A stretch of DNA of 64,000 bases from contig CP136061.1 of assembly GCA_032622095.1 (NCBI GenBank), positions 192,888,369-192,952,368 of the forward strand, in the 5' to 3' direction. Source of the DNA: Siphonodentalium dalli. Lineage: Eukaryota; Mollusca; Scaphopoda; Gadilida; Siphonodentaliidae. A program made the translations under genes and the position numbers. The stretch's first letter is position 1, and each line of letters begins with the position of its first letter. The notes below the pieces were generated by a model. That model searched no databases and was not told the DNA's origin. It saw nothing but the letters and a program-made list of their open reading frames with translations. Of this stretch, positions 12,762 to 24,253 are shown piece by piece.

Positions 12762-15742
12762 AGCTCACCTAAGACGAAGTCTCCGGTGGAGCTATAGTCA
12801 TCACTCCTCGTCCGTCCGTCCGTCCGTCTGTCCGTCTGTCTGTCCGTCCGTCAACTTTTTTTTTAAACATCTTCTCCTCTGAAACCATCATACCAAATTG
12901 GTTCATATTTGGTGTGGATGTTCCCTAGGTGACTCTCATTCAGATTTGTTCAAATGAGGTCACTGGGTCAAATATTTGCGAAACCAGGGCCATAATTCTA
13001 TTCCTCCACAGTAATTCTTACAACAACTTCTTGTCCATAACCATTGTGCCGATTTAGCTAATATTTGGTATGGAGGGTTCTTGGGTGACTGGTGTTCAGA
13101 TTTGTTCAAATGAGGTCACCCGGTCAATTAGTTGAGAAACCAGGGCCATAACTCATAGTAATTCTTACAATGACTTACAAAACTTAGTTTATAATTGGTA
13201 TGTGGGGTCATTGAATGACTGGGGTTCAGATTTGTTCAAATGGGGTCACTGGGTCAAATAGTGGTGGAGCCAGGGCCATAATTCCCCAAAAAATAATAAA
13301 AAATTCAGGAACTCCTTGATCAATTTAACATACAAACAAAAAATATCACCCCCCCCCCCCCCACATGACCCAGAACCCCACCCCCAACCAACAGCATTCC
13401 ACCCTATCTCATATCCTAACTCACAGGTAAATAAAGTATATTTATTTAAATTCCCATTACAAGGCAACTCTCCTATGAACTGATAGACATGAGACATGGC
13501 AAGGCAGATAGAGAGATAAAGAGAGCTTATGCAGCCTTAGACAGAGTCCCCAGGGAGTGTATTCATGTCATCCATAATTTAAATGAGATTAATGGTGTTA
13601 TCAATGAAGCACCCTTGTTGTTTATATTATCACTCAGTGGTCTTTAAAATCAGATTAATTTCATTTTCTCAAAGAGTGCCTGGCATTTGTAGAATGAGGT
13701 TCCCAGAGGGTGAATTTAGTGACGCTATCCTACACAGCAGGCTAGCATAACCAAATACACCCTCTGAGAACCTTATTCCGCTTAGGCCTCATCTTCTGGG
13801 AAGTATCTAGAGTCTCAAGATCTCATTCTGCTTAGGCCTCATCTTCTGGGAAGTATCTATAGTTAGTTAAATTTCCCTTCTAGGAAGTTTCTGTATCCCT
13901 TAATTTGCAGAAGATAAAATTCATGATTGAGGTGCCCAATGGGTGAACATCACCAATTTCAACTGGGGAACTTCAATCTTATTCTAGGTCTTCCATAGCA
14001 GTTGAGGGCCTTATCAGAATGAGGTCCCCAGAGGGTGAATTTAGTGATAGTAGCCCGCTGTGCAGGATAGCCTCATTAAATTCACCCTCTGGGTACCTCA
14101 TTCTGCAAATAACAGACAGACTATTTCAAAGCTTGATTCAAGGCTAGCATCACCAAATTCACCATTTGGGGACCTCATTCTGCTTAGGCCTCATCTTCTG
14201 GGAAGTATCTATAGTATCAAATTTACATTGTTGTTAGTTAAATTTCCCTTCTAGAAAGTTTCTATATCCCCTAATTTGCAGAAGATAAAATTCATAATTG
14301 AGGGGCCCAATGGGTGAACATCACCAACTTCAACTTGGGAAATTCAATTTTATTCTAGGTCTTCCATAGCAGTTGAGGACTTTATCAGAATGAGGTCCCC
14401 AGAGGGTGAATTTAGCGTCACTAAATTCACCCTCTGGGGACCTCACTCTGCAAATGACAGACACACTATCACACTATTTCAAGGCTTGTTGTATAATACA
14501 TTGTGTTGCTTGAGGCCAGGCATACACAATGTAGGAACAGACACGCTTTTTGTGATGCTATCCGGCACAGCAGGCTAGCATCACCAAATTCACCCTCTGA
14601 CGACCTCATTCTGCTTAGGCCTCATCTTCTGGGAAGTATCTATAGTATCAAATTTACATTGTTGTTAGTTAAATTTCCCTTCTAGGAAGTTTCTATATCC
14701 CCTAATTTGCAGAAGATAAAATTCATAAATGAGGTGCCCAATGGGTGAATATCACCAACTTCAACTGGGGAATTTTTATCCTTATCAGATTTGTGAAAAT
14801 GGGATCACAAAGTCAAATAAGGGCAGAGCAAGAGACTTAACTATTTCACTACATAGTAATTCTTAAAATATGTTTGCAAGAACTAGTTGGCTTATATAGA
14901 ATGGAATGTTCTTCCTTGACTGCAATTCAGATTTTTTTAATGGGGTCACCTGGTCAAATAGGGGCCAAGCGAAGGACAGTTTCCCTCTTAATATGCTTCC
15001 TTCACAAGGACCATCAGGTCTATTTGACTGATATTTATGATATGTATGAAGGGTTCTTTGGTGTCTGGGATTCAAATTTATTCAGATGGGGTCACCAGGT
15101 TAAAAGGGTGGGACCAGGGACATAACTATATGTCTCTATAGTAATTCTTAAAATGTCTTCTCAAGGGATTTTGGACTATTTAGCTTACATATAGTATGGA
15201 GGAATCAGGAAGATCCTTTAGTGACTGAGATACAGATTTGTTAAAATGAGGTCAACCTGTCAAGAAATGGCAGTCTATGAGGAGTTAACACTTTTGTGTC
15301 CAATAAAATCATAGAAATACCAAATTCATTAAAACATCTACCTTGGAACCACCTGACTGATTGGTCTGACATACATGTATTGTGTTTTGGGTCCATGGAT
15401 AATTGGGCTTCAAACATGTTTAAATGGTTTTAGAAAAAGGCGCTTGTGAGATTGGAAATTTCCAACAATTGAGAAAGTTTGAGGTGTCGGTTGTGAAATT
15501 CCAACCTAAGACTTGGGAGTCTGGATCCCGGTCGGGAGGGGACTTGTTGAGCTGGAGGAGGGGGGTGATCAGTAGTGTACAGTTGGCAATTTCAAGGTGG
15601 TTTTTTACCAAGCTACATACTTGAAGTCTCTCTAACCACATATCCTGTTTAAATCTACTTCTTTTAAAGTGATTATGAAAAGTGCTCACTGTTTTGGTCT
15701 CCAGAGTCCCAGTCTTATCAGTCTTTGCAGTCTGGTGAGCGA
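12762..15742. mobile_element. Pearl/HINE-like element, type A (about 3 kb)
   Basis: Starts AGCTCACCTAAGACGAAGT, soon followed by a (GTCC)n-type microsatellite (12809-12855). Tandem degenerate units of 120-160 bp follow, sharing 'cagatttgttcaaatg' and 'ggtcactgggtcaa' (12900-13290 and 14780-15260). It ends near CTGGTGAGCGA, whose complement echoes the start (GCTCACC). A short copy of the same family lies at 18106-18332. Architecture matches the pearl elements of bivalves, thought to be Helentron-associated; that identity is inference. A separate block of repeats occupies 13670-14780. Confidence 0.6.
13670..14785. repeat. Tandem array with internal hairpins, about 365-430 bp period
   Basis: Three degenerate units share 'cttctaggaagtttct', 'atttgcagaagataaaattc' and 'ctcatcttctgggaagtatc'. 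Each unit carries a hairpin made from CCCAGAGGGTGAATTTAG and its complement CTAAATTCACCCTCTGGG (for example 14027-14100 and 14394-14445). This looks like a MITE amplified in tandem inside the type A element. Confidence 0.6.
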
Positions 15743-15808
15743 CCCCACAGTCATTGACTGTCTTGTTTCTCAGATGCCTCTTGTGCGGTCATGAATACAG
15801 CTAACTTC

Positions 15809-17023
15809 TTAGGCGATTTGTCGAAAGTTTTTCCATAATATCATCAGTGTGCTATCAACAAATCGAATGTCTGGGAATTTTTTCATTAGATGCACAAATG
15901 TTAAAGCGAGGCGATGGCATCGACAGTTTATATATTTGCTGAAAGGCGCTTCATGTCTAATCATTCGTTGTAAACCTCCTTTCTCCCCCGACATAGCATT
16001 TGTTCCATCGAGTGCAACGAAGAATATGTGGTGCATGTCAACGTTATTCAGTGAAAAACGTTCCCGAATTGCTTCGAACATCGTAGCAGCATATGCATTC
16101 AACAATGGGACAAGGGATAATAAATGTTCAACTACAATCCCATGTGCATTCACACATCTACCTACTATAGCGAATTGTTGGATATCAGAAGCGTCTGTTG
16201 ATTCATCTGCCAGGATAGTGACAAAGCGGGCGTCTCTTATATCCCTCCATGCTTCCTCCTCCACATACTCACTCATACAACCAATCATTTGTTCGTTGGA
16301 TTGGTGGGACATATAACTGACATTTCCCGGAAGTTTCAAGTTGACCCCCAAGTCCTCTAGTAAATCTGCTATGTCTAACATTGAATTGGAATACGCCCAA
16401 TTCCGTTTTGCAAGTAACTCCATGCATTTGAAAATGCATCTGATCTTCTCTCTGTTCGCGCCTCGTGTGGTGTTTGATGCGACTTGCATTTGTTGCATAA
16501 CATTTCCCGAAGTAGCTGGAGCGGCAAAGTCAACGCTCGCCTGAACACAATCTACGTGATCGGTAGAATTCACATGCCTTTCAAACTGTCTACGCGGATG
16601 GTCAGTCTGCCGAACCCCTGTGTCCACCCAGGACAGACCGATTTGTTGCATTCTGGGCAGAGAACGGCGCCACCGGGAACATAGGGAGCAAATCCACCCC
16701 CCTTTCTCTATACTGTAATTTGCCCACGGGAAGATCTCCATCCATTTTCGACGTGACGAAACAGACGAACCACCTCGAGTAGATGTCGAATCAATACCTT
16801 GGCTATCATCTACCATATCGGAAACTATGTTCGCTCCTGTCGACGTTGAAGCAATACATTGTCGATCATCTGTTGCATCAGGAACTACGTTCGTAGAGTT
16901 TGGCGCATCGTCGGTCGTCAAGTTTCCAGGTCGCCCAGTAGTATAAAACGCAGTTATTTTCGCTGATCCCTGGGCATCGTTCGGTCGCAGTTTTCTTTTG
17001 TATAATCCATCTTTGTGACTCAT
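15809..17023 (-). pseudogene. hAT transposase-like protein with zinc finger, C-terminus missing
   Basis: A 404-codon uninterrupted frame. After a Ser/Thr/Asp-rich N-terminus it has a TTF/BED-like finger (C112-x2-C115, H150-x5-H156, preceded by WMEIFPWANYSIEKGGW). An RNase H-like core follows: LADESTDASD, with Asp273 in the position of the first catalytic residue, and VALDGTNAMSG, with Asp339 as the second, then CRCHRLAL. This is the pattern of hAT transposases related to vertebrate ZNF862-like proteins. The frame stops at WKNFRQIA, well before the third catalytic acid and the hAT dimerisation region, so it cannot be a full transposase. At 17398 the sequence ends on a hAT-like terminus (CAGGGTTTCCGCT on the minus strand); no matching left terminus was found. 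It lies antisense in the last Scm intron. Confidence 0.75.
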
Positions 17024-17375
17024 AATTAATTTTGTTTAAACGGACCGCTCGCAAATTTTGAAAGTATTCAACTAAAACTTCAATATAACATGAGACGTGA
17101 CGTCACGGGAACCGAGTGCGTGGGCAGTTTTCTTTGTCGGCAACGGTCCCTTTGATGTGACGATTGGTTTGTCTTTGACTTATGCCGACAAAGCATTACG
17201 ATAGAGGACTGTGTAGACAACTTTTCATGGGTGACCCATGCAACTGATTACGTACATGTATATGCATAAAGTGCACATGTTAATCGCCCAGTGCCGGTGG
17301 CCACATACCCAGGAAAAGAGGTTTGAGCTCGCGGGTCATTATTGGGGAGGGGAATGAGGCCGCTTGACGGCCGGC

Positions 17376-17398
17376 CTGCCGTAGTAGCGGAAACCCTG
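17376..17398 (-). mobile_element. Candidate hAT terminus upstream of the transposase frame
   Basis: Read on the minus strand from 17398 the sequence begins CAGGGTTTCCGCTACTACGG, a CAGGG-type hAT end, 375 bp upstream of the transposase start. The 8 bp outside are CATATTAG. No partner end or duplicated 8-mer was located, consistent with loss of the other side of the element. Confidence 0.4.
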
Positions 17399-17744
17399 CA
17401 TATTAGAACAAAATATCGGTAAGCTCCTCCCACAGCCAACCAATTAGATCAGAGAATATGATCTCACAAACTAATCCTCGATGATTGACAGGTGCCTGCC
17501 AAAGTGAGTGCACGAGATACATGACTTATTTTTTATATTTCCATTAAAATCTGCGTTATCAGTCGTTGAAACAGTGGGGTCAAAGATAAATATGGTTAGT
17601 GATAATGACCGCGATGTCGAGAATATGTACGGACAATTATATTATTAAATTTCCTTTAATTAAAAATACTAACCTTCGTATATTACTACATAAAATGCTT
17701 GTTTTAAACTGAAGAAAAAAAAGACGATACAAACCAAAATCTAA

Positions 17745-17870
17745 CCCCGGTGAACATGCCGTTCGGCCGCGGTGTAGTTGCCATTCAGCCATGGTGTACT
17801 TGCCGTTCGGCTGTGGTGTACTTGCCGTTCGGCCGCGGTAGTACTTGCTGTTCGGCCGCGGTGCTCAACC
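17745..17870. repeat. GC-rich minisatellite, about 27-bp unit, five copies
   Basis: Units of the form GTACTTGCCGTTCGGCCGCG repeat with slight variation, and a complementary piece (ctgccgaacgg) follows at about 17892. The GC content contrasts strongly with the AT-rich surroundings. Confidence 0.7.
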
Positions 17871-18105
17871 GCGGTTAGAAACTCTGACACCGCTGCCGAA
17901 CGGTGGCAACGGACACTTGTTTTGTCCAGCGGGGTAACTAAATGTTAGCTTTCACAAGTCACTATTCTTTTCCAGTCTTTTTAGAGAGCTTGCACGCACA
18001 ATATTTGCAAAATTTACGATGTACACTTTCCTCAGAATTTCAACGATCTTTTCAATCTAGCGAATTATGAACTACCGTAAAATAGATTGAAAGACTTTGC
18101 TTTTT

Positions 18106-18332
18106 AGCTCACCTGAGACGAAGTATATAGTCATCACTCCTCGTCCGTCCGCTCTGAAAATTTACATTTATGGGCTTAAATTTAGGTATGTCTATGCATA
18201 TGGGCTTATAATTATTAAGAGCTTAAGCCCATAAGAGGTTAGGAAGTATGGCCGCCCCCCAGCCCCCCCCCCCCCCTCTGGCCACATCCCTGAGTCCCAG
18301 TCTTATCAGTCTTTGCAGTCTGGTGAGCGACT
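18106..18332. mobile_element. Pearl/HINE-like element, type A, short copy
   Basis: Starts AGCTCACCTGAGACGAAGT and ends with the block 'tcttatcagtctttgcag' plus 'tctggtgagcga', the same start and end as 12762-15742. The interior is almost entirely missing, so it is either an internally deleted copy or one that never had core repeats. Confidence 0.6.
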
Positions 18333-18440
18333 GTCTTGTTATTTGATATTGCTGCAATCATGCGATGTGAATAGCATTAGCATATCATGTAATATGAATC
18401 AATTAAAAAATATTAAGGCCGAGGAAAGTACTCTCTCTTT

Positions 18441-19683
18441 CAGGCCTGGCAATATGGCGCGAGCGATTTTATCGCTCGCGCATCGCCCGCGCAATTTCAA
18501 TTTGGCGTGGGCGATATATCGCTCGCGCAACATTCACTACCCAACATAATTTTGATGAGTTATCCGTTTGAAAACATATAAGGCAACGCGACATCGCATC
18601 TTTGAAGCAGGAGACACATGCTATGTTAACAGTCGGCTACCACCGGTATATCTAATTAGGCCAAACCATGCTACACACCCGTCACCAGTGACAGACTGAC
18701 GATTACATGACCTAACTGTGAACGTGCAGTGCGTCCCACAAATCATACCTTACCTACAAGGAAGTTTGATGAGCGCTGTTGACAGCGATGGGTGGGGCTA
18801 CGAAGGAATCCGCCAATCGCGCAACAGTGCTCGCTGACATGTAAACAAATGATGTGAATGAAGTGACGAAAACAAAGAATAAATATCGCGATATCGTGCT
18901 ATTAATTACATGAAATGAGTGATTTATACATAGCACGTATGGGTTATGAGATGATACAAACATAGAAGTGATTTAATTTATGATATGTACGGAATAATGT
19001 ATGTTTTGACGCGATAGAAGTGGACGAAATTTCACAAATGTACGGAAGCCGCGAATGTACCGATGGATTATATAGATAAAAGTATGGAACAAATAAATGC
19101 ATGATATGATTGATTCTGGTTAGGTAACTTGGTCACTCAGGTATAAAGGAACAAACACAAACATTATAATCATGTACATGTATGTACAATATATGCATGG
19201 CATAATGATTGATTCTGGTTAACTTACAATAATATCTTACCATGATGTCACCTCATACATGTATTATACAGTATAACAGCATGCAATATATGATATAAAT
19301 ATATTATAATGATTGATTGATTCTGGTTAACCATTAGGTCACTTGGATCAGGCATAAAGGAACAAACACAACAATACCATATATGCAAGACATGGTATAA
19401 CATTTATAAAAGTACTTTTAAACATTAATAAGTTTATATACAACATTCATTGATAATTTCACAATTAATATATGATTATAAATTAATTAAATTTAAATAT
19501 TATCACTTACCACATAATAAGTTATATGCAATATGACATATGTCAGTTTACTGGTATTTCATATGTTACAACATAAATACCCCATAAAACAGAAATTGCC
19601 CCTGCAAAATATTTTAGCCCCTGCAAAGTATTTTGGCGAGGGCGAATTTTAGCCCCTGTAGATTTTTCATAAGGCCAGCACTG
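18441..19683. mobile_element. Possible hAT-like element
   Basis: The ends CAGGCCTGGCAATATG and, inverted, CAGTGCTGGCCTTATG agree at 11 of 16 positions. The outside 8-mers CTCTCTTT and CTCTTTGT agree at 6 of 8. The left part has a GC-rich hairpin region (gcgagcgattttatcgctcgc) and the right part repeats 'gcccctgcaaa(a/g)tattt'. No coding frame. The mismatched duplication makes this tentative. Confidence 0.35.
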
Positions 19684-19843
19684 CTCTTTGTAAAATTTTG
19701 AGCATCATAATCAATATAAAATGGCTAGACATTTCTTGAAATGCAGATAAAAATTAAATGAGGTGAGAAATGGCGTGAATCTAAACACCCCAGCGGAGTG
19801 TTTCATGTTGATTTAACTGTTTGTTTTTCCATATCTTCTTCAG

Positions 19844-19963
19844 GAAATTGATGGGAAGGCCTTACTCCTACTCAACAGTGACATGATGTTGAAATACATG
19901 GGATTGAAACTTGGTCCTGTCCTCAAGTTATGTCATCTGGTAGAGAAGCTAAAAAGAAAGTAA
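19844..19963 (+). CDS. Scm: Scm-like last exon: second half of SAM domain and stop
   Basis: The acceptor is tcttcag at 19837-19843. The phase-0 exon starts [15 protein letters not shown] and continues [18 protein letters not shown], ending LKRK and TAA at 19961-19963. These are the signature residues of the Scm/SCMH1/SCML SAM domain, including the end-helix surface used for polymerisation in studied relatives. Human relatives end only a few residues after this point, so the stop is credible. An alternative donor (aaa|gtaact) overlaps the stop but looks less likely. A polyadenylation signal follows about 150 bp downstream. Confidence 0.88.
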   Translation, partial: EIDGKALLLLNSDMMLKYMGLKLGPVLKLCHLVEKLKRK

Positions 19964-20110
19964 CTTGTATTCTGTTATATGCAATAACATTGTCTCTTCT
20001 CACGGAATAATGTTTCTGCTTGGGTGATGTAATTTCCAGTTTTGGCAGGTTGTGGTGATTGATAGACTGACTGAATGATATGAGTACTTAAATTAGTGCT
20101 AACTTGAGAA

Positions 20111-20116
20111 AATAAA
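20111..20116 (+). promoter_or_regulatory. Likely polyadenylation signal of the Scm-like gene
   Basis: A canonical AATAAA lies 148 bp past the stop codon, before the first repeat element downstream. It is the nearest canonical hexamer on this strand. Transcript data are needed to confirm use. Confidence 0.5.
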
Positions 20117-20333
20117 TACTTTTAGTTTGGTAGTGGATGAGATTAAACTTGTTGGTTTAAGTCATATAAAGAAATATTCTGTGTTTTCAGGCCCCTCCCT
20201 CATCAACAGAAGAGGGTTGTCATAAAAAGACTTCACATTTTTCATGTGTTTAAACTCAATCTCCCATTTATCAACAATTAGAGTTTTTGATCGTATTATG
20301 TTGAAGATGAATGAATAAACATTACTGTAAGAT

Positions 20334-20547
20334 CAGTAATGCCATAAATAATTGACTCCTTAACCACAGCAGAATTATGGGTAACTTTTCAGGATTTAGT
20401 CGGAAATATGGCTTTTTGCCATTCATCAGAACGCTCTCATTGAGAGCTTTCCGATGAATGTCAACAAGCCATATTTCCAACTAAATCCTGAAAAATTACC
20501 CATAATTCTTCTGTGGTTAAGGAGTCGATTATTTTCGGGTATTACTG
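20334..20547. mobile_element. Palindromic Tc1/mariner-like MITE (CAGTAAT family)
   Basis: Almost the whole 214 bp is one inverted repeat: CAGTAATGCC at the left, GGTATTACTG at the right, and 'aaccacagcagaattatggg' pairing with its complement. Further copies occur at 30144 (half) and in tandem at 58250-58717, where TA flanks the CAGT ends. Confidence 0.7.
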
Positions 20548-20601
20548 AAAGATAGATTCCATGGAATGCATAAACAATTATTGTATTTTATTCACATAAA
20601 A

Positions 20602-22350
20602 TTAAAGGGACCGAAGCATTCTCAGTTGGTAAATATATAAAAGTATGTAAAAACATCACCAAATAGATAAACTTTGTTCTTATATTCATTATTGATAGTT
20701 CTCCAATAAGAAACGTTTAATTACTGAAACCATTGCTATGTGAATAAACTGCTACAGTGATTTGTCAACAAACATAGTTAATCTTATAGTAAGTTAAAAT
20801 ATTTTAGTTTGAATATGATATTCAGATTATTTTTCAATACTAAGACCTTTTCAAATATTTACCGTCGAGTTTTGTTTAACTCTTTAACACTCAAATAGTT
20901 TTCTAGCGTAACCCTCAATGACGTGATTTGACGTGGCTACCTATTCCTCAATGACGTGATTTGACGTGTTGGTTTGCATGGCAAGTTTTTCGTTTATATA
21001 AACAGTGTTATTCAGTTTTTTATGCTTTATTGAATATGAATACTGTGACATATAACTGTTCAGATCAACACCTTGTCGATTTCTGGTCAAGTAGCGGGAA
21101 GTTTATATCGCTAAGTGCAGTTTAATATGGCATAATCCATTTCAATCCCAGCTGGGGGTGCAAACAATTATTCCATTTTCAATGACATACCGGTACCCAG
21201 GTATTACAACGTACTGGTATCAGTACTGAAATTGTCTTCTAATGTTTCCAAATCCGCCTGAACAAACCAAAGATCTATTTCTTGTTGCCATTTTCTGAAT
21301 AATTATATCGTTTGAACCAACTTTGTGATTCTTAATTCAACTTCGGTCGAGTGAAAACCACGTGTGTGTGTTGTGTTGCAAACCGGAAGAGTGGATCAAT
21401 CGGTAGGTTATTGGAAGAGCCTGTATAATTGATGGAAGAGCCGGACCAATCCAGTGACGGCAGAATCAAGCCTCACCCAAATAAGGAAGTTGGATTTATT
21501 TTTATTTTTTATTGATATTGGGAATCGTAGGGATTATTCATATTTAAGAGACGAGTAATACCATCGCACCAGATAAATAAACAACGTGTTTTGCGAAAGC
21601 GACAAACTGAAAATGACGCAACCAACAATCACGTAATAAAATGTTATGATTTAGTCGATATTAAAGCTAGATTTTTCCAGTTTTCTCCGCAAAAGTTAAA
21701 ATTATAATCGGAGATGGGATGTGTATTCACTTCATCACAAGGATTTCCCCCTAAACGTCTATTCAACTTTTTCTGGTGACTTTCTCAACTTTTCCGAGGA
21801 AGTTTGGCATAAATAAAAATGAAATTGTATCCATTCCTGCATGATTTAGACTGACCAGTTCCGTTGTATAGGCGTGATTCTCACAATGAAAATTTAGCTG
21901 GTAATAAGTTGTAGAATAACGGATACAATTTGCATTGAAATGTAACTTTCGGTGGTGTTCAAAAAATTCGCGGCAACAACATGTCTAATAAAATTATCAA
22001 TAAGCGAGCGCAATAAATTCGCTGCTAATTACACCCTGTTGTCTACCTTGACGTTACATTTGAGGGCTGTCCCGGGTAACGTCACAGGTACCCGTTAGAC
22101 ACGTCAAATCACGTCATTGAGGGTTAAAGAGTTAAACAGTGATATCTTTTTGGACAGTTGGACTTTTATCGGTAATTACATTGTTTACATAACGATGGTT
22201 TTAACATGCAACTTCTCATTATTGGAGAGTTATTATAAATGAAAATAAGTACAAAGTCAATCTACTTTTTCACATACTTGTTGATGATAGTTGTTTAAAT
22301 GACTTTTATGTTAGTTGGCATGAACCCACAAAGGCCTTCAGTCCCTTTAA
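20602..22350. mobile_element. Long-TIR, TTAA-bounded MITE split by a second element
   Basis: TTAA at 20602-20605 and 22347-22350, with inverted termini AGGGACCGAAG and AGGGACTGAAG. Complementarity of the arms extends about 200 bp inward (for example 'ttctccaataa' and its complement). The element is interrupted by 20876-22135; without that insertion it would be about 490 bp. Confidence 0.6.
20876..22135. mobile_element. Nested TTAA-bounded piggyBac-like MITE
   Basis: TTAA at both ends with inverted termini CTCTTTAACACTCAA and CTCTTTAACCCTCAA. The motif CCTCAATGACGTGATTTGAC occurs twice at the left end (about 20923 and 20953) and once inverted at the right (about 22104), like subterminal transposase sites. 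No coding frame. It lies inside 20602-22350. Confidence 0.7.
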
Positions 22351-23400
22351 GTATAAATACATTAGTTTATTGCATTCGTGATAATGATAACACTCCTATC
22401 ACCTCATCCTATTTTAAGATTGCCTGCGAACACAGATATTAATTTTAAATGGCATTAGTTCAAACAAAATTAATGGTTTTTGCTTAGTTAAAGGTGAATG
22501 CCCCATTTAAAGGCCCATCTAATTTTTCACGTTGCGATTATTTTTTTTAGTGCCTTATAGATGGTTTTAATAACAATCTATGACATAAAATATGATTAAA
22601 ATACTATAATTCATCACCATTTCGAACATCTGTGTTTCAGAAGGTGCCCATAGAGTAATAGAAAATAGCTGAAATCATAGAAACATTTCCCCCATTTCAC
22701 TCCCATAATGCAACAGAATTCGAACTAGATATAGTTTTATTCCTTTCCTTTGAAAATAAGGAAACTGCTGGGGGTTAGAAAAATGAATATTGATTTCCTT
22801 ATCACAACCAAAGAGGAAGTAAAGACACCTTCAAGAAAAAATATGGTTCCATTTTAAATGTCTTTTCGTGTTGACAAAATTGTTTAACCACCCTTATCAC
22901 CTATGTGTATCTCACAGTCAACACCAAAGAACCCAACACAAATTGAATATTATAATATTTTAATTAATGTAATAATAAAGTTCCGGCATTGACATCAATA
23001 GCATTGTGCTAATCTGTTACGTCACTGCGCGTTCCGATAATACATGTGTGTCTTACTAAAAATTACGAGGCTGGATATAGGGGCTAATTATGTGATAAAA
23101 AAGATAATATCAGTGCAGACGGTTTCATATTATTTGGTGGTGTTGAGATAATAAGTTCAACAAAGGGAACTACTTGTCACTGAGTATTTAGTATAGAAAT
23201 AGTGTATCCCGTATTTTGAATGACTATTCATGCTTGTTATACACAAAGACACATTTATCCATAAAATCCATGGATTTTGTGTGGTAATGTTACGCGAACT
23301 TGATGAAATGAAATAATTCTTGATACATGTCTCTATAATTCACATTCTTACCATGACTCGAGTGCGCCACAGATAATACAAATATGGAAGGAGTCCTATT
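22351..23400. other. Intergenic, nothing recognised
   Basis: AT-rich sequence between the Scm-like gene and the fucosidase gene. No convincing exon, RNA gene or bounded element was seen. Confidence 0.4.
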
Positions 23401-23410
23401 TATTGGAGGG

Positions 23411-23477
23411 AAATGTTCAGATAATAAGTTAAATGTTCAGATAATTACATTTGCTGAACTTATTATCTGAACATTTC
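23411..23477. repeat. Short inverted repeat, TTATTATCTGAACATTT family
   Basis: 'aaatgttcagataataagtt' pairs with 'aacttattatctgaacattt' across a short spacer. It is the same motif family as the interior of 8291-8886. Confidence 0.6.
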
Positions 23478-24019
23478 TAAGGGAACTACTCATCAATGAC
23501 TATTTAGTAAAGACAGGGTTAAATTGCTCTCAGACAAATGAATAAACTCTCTGTATTTACTTATATCTGTCTCCTTTATGAATGTTTGTGTGTGTTTAAT
23601 TAAGTGATATATGCCTGAAATTGAATGAATTCTATCCTTCATGAGTGACTGCATTTGTAAATAAAAAATGTGCAATTTGTATGTTTTGGATGCAACTTTT
23701 TTCCTGCAATCATGGTCATTGCAAATATTGTATATCCTATATTATTGTCAAATTTAAAGTTATTTATTTTTAAAAGTTGTTGAATATGTTTTTCTCTTGA
23801 AGAATGAATGGTTATTTGAAATATTGAAAATGTCTGACATATGTACAAACTGTAACATAAGAAAGTTGATTGTAAATGAGCATCATTTTATCATGTCACA
23901 TTTATGCTGGGTGGCTTTGCCTACACTTGCTATATTACGCATTCATTCTCTATAAATAGCCAACGATAATCTTATCAGAATTCGGTCTCTAGAATTCCTA
24001 TTTAGATCCTATTTCTCTA

Positions 24020-24253
24020 TTAACCCTTTCATGATTGGAGTTTTCTGAAATTTTGCGAAAACCCTGTGCCAATGCATTCTCTTATATATGCAAGTCTCCC
24101 ATAGGAAGCCTTGCATATATAAGAGAATGCATTGGCCTAACAATATTTACCATGATCTTGTAAGCCAGTGCATTGTCTTATATATGCGAGGCTTCCTATA
24201 GGCACAGGGTCTTTAATGCTGCTCCAGCACAGCTCCCGTCATGAAAGAGTTAA
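24020..24253. mobile_element. TTAA MITE (TGCATTCTCTTATATATGC family), copy 1
   Basis: TTAA at both ends; termini CCCTTTCATGATTGGAG and, inverted, CTCTTTCATGACGGGAG. The interior carries 'gcattctcttatatatgc' in direct and inverted orientation, forming hairpins. TTAA target and CCCTTT end suggest a piggyBac-derived MITE. Confidence 0.75.

Larger units (their letters stand above)
595..19963 (+). other. Scm: Gene span: Scm/SCMH1-type Polycomb protein (3' part)
   Basis: Four exons (595-771, 5129-5248, 9369-9505, 19844-19963) join in frame with GT..AG introns and matching phases (1, 1, 0). They read as the end of a SLED domain, a basic Ser/Lys-rich linker and a C-terminal SAM domain. In known family members Scm is a nuclear Polycomb-group repressor whose SAM domain polymerises and contacts polyhomeotic, and whose MBT repeats bind chromatin. 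The MBT repeats and most of SLED must lie upstream of the window. SAM motifs such as [15 protein letters not shown] and [10 protein letters not shown]-like residues favour Scm/SCML over SFMBT. Introns of 4.4, 4.1 and 10.3 kb are filled with transposable elements. Family assignment is from remembered homology; orthology to SCMH1 versus SCML2 cannot be settled. Confidence 0.85.

Noticed and set aside
15849-16684. Plus-strand frames of 66-155 codons
   Set aside because: Antisense shadows of the hAT transposase frame, which has recognisable motifs on the minus strand.
15702-18332. 39-bp direct repeat as target duplication of the hAT element
   Set aside because: The repeat is the shared 3' end of two type A pearl-like copies, far too long for a hAT duplication.
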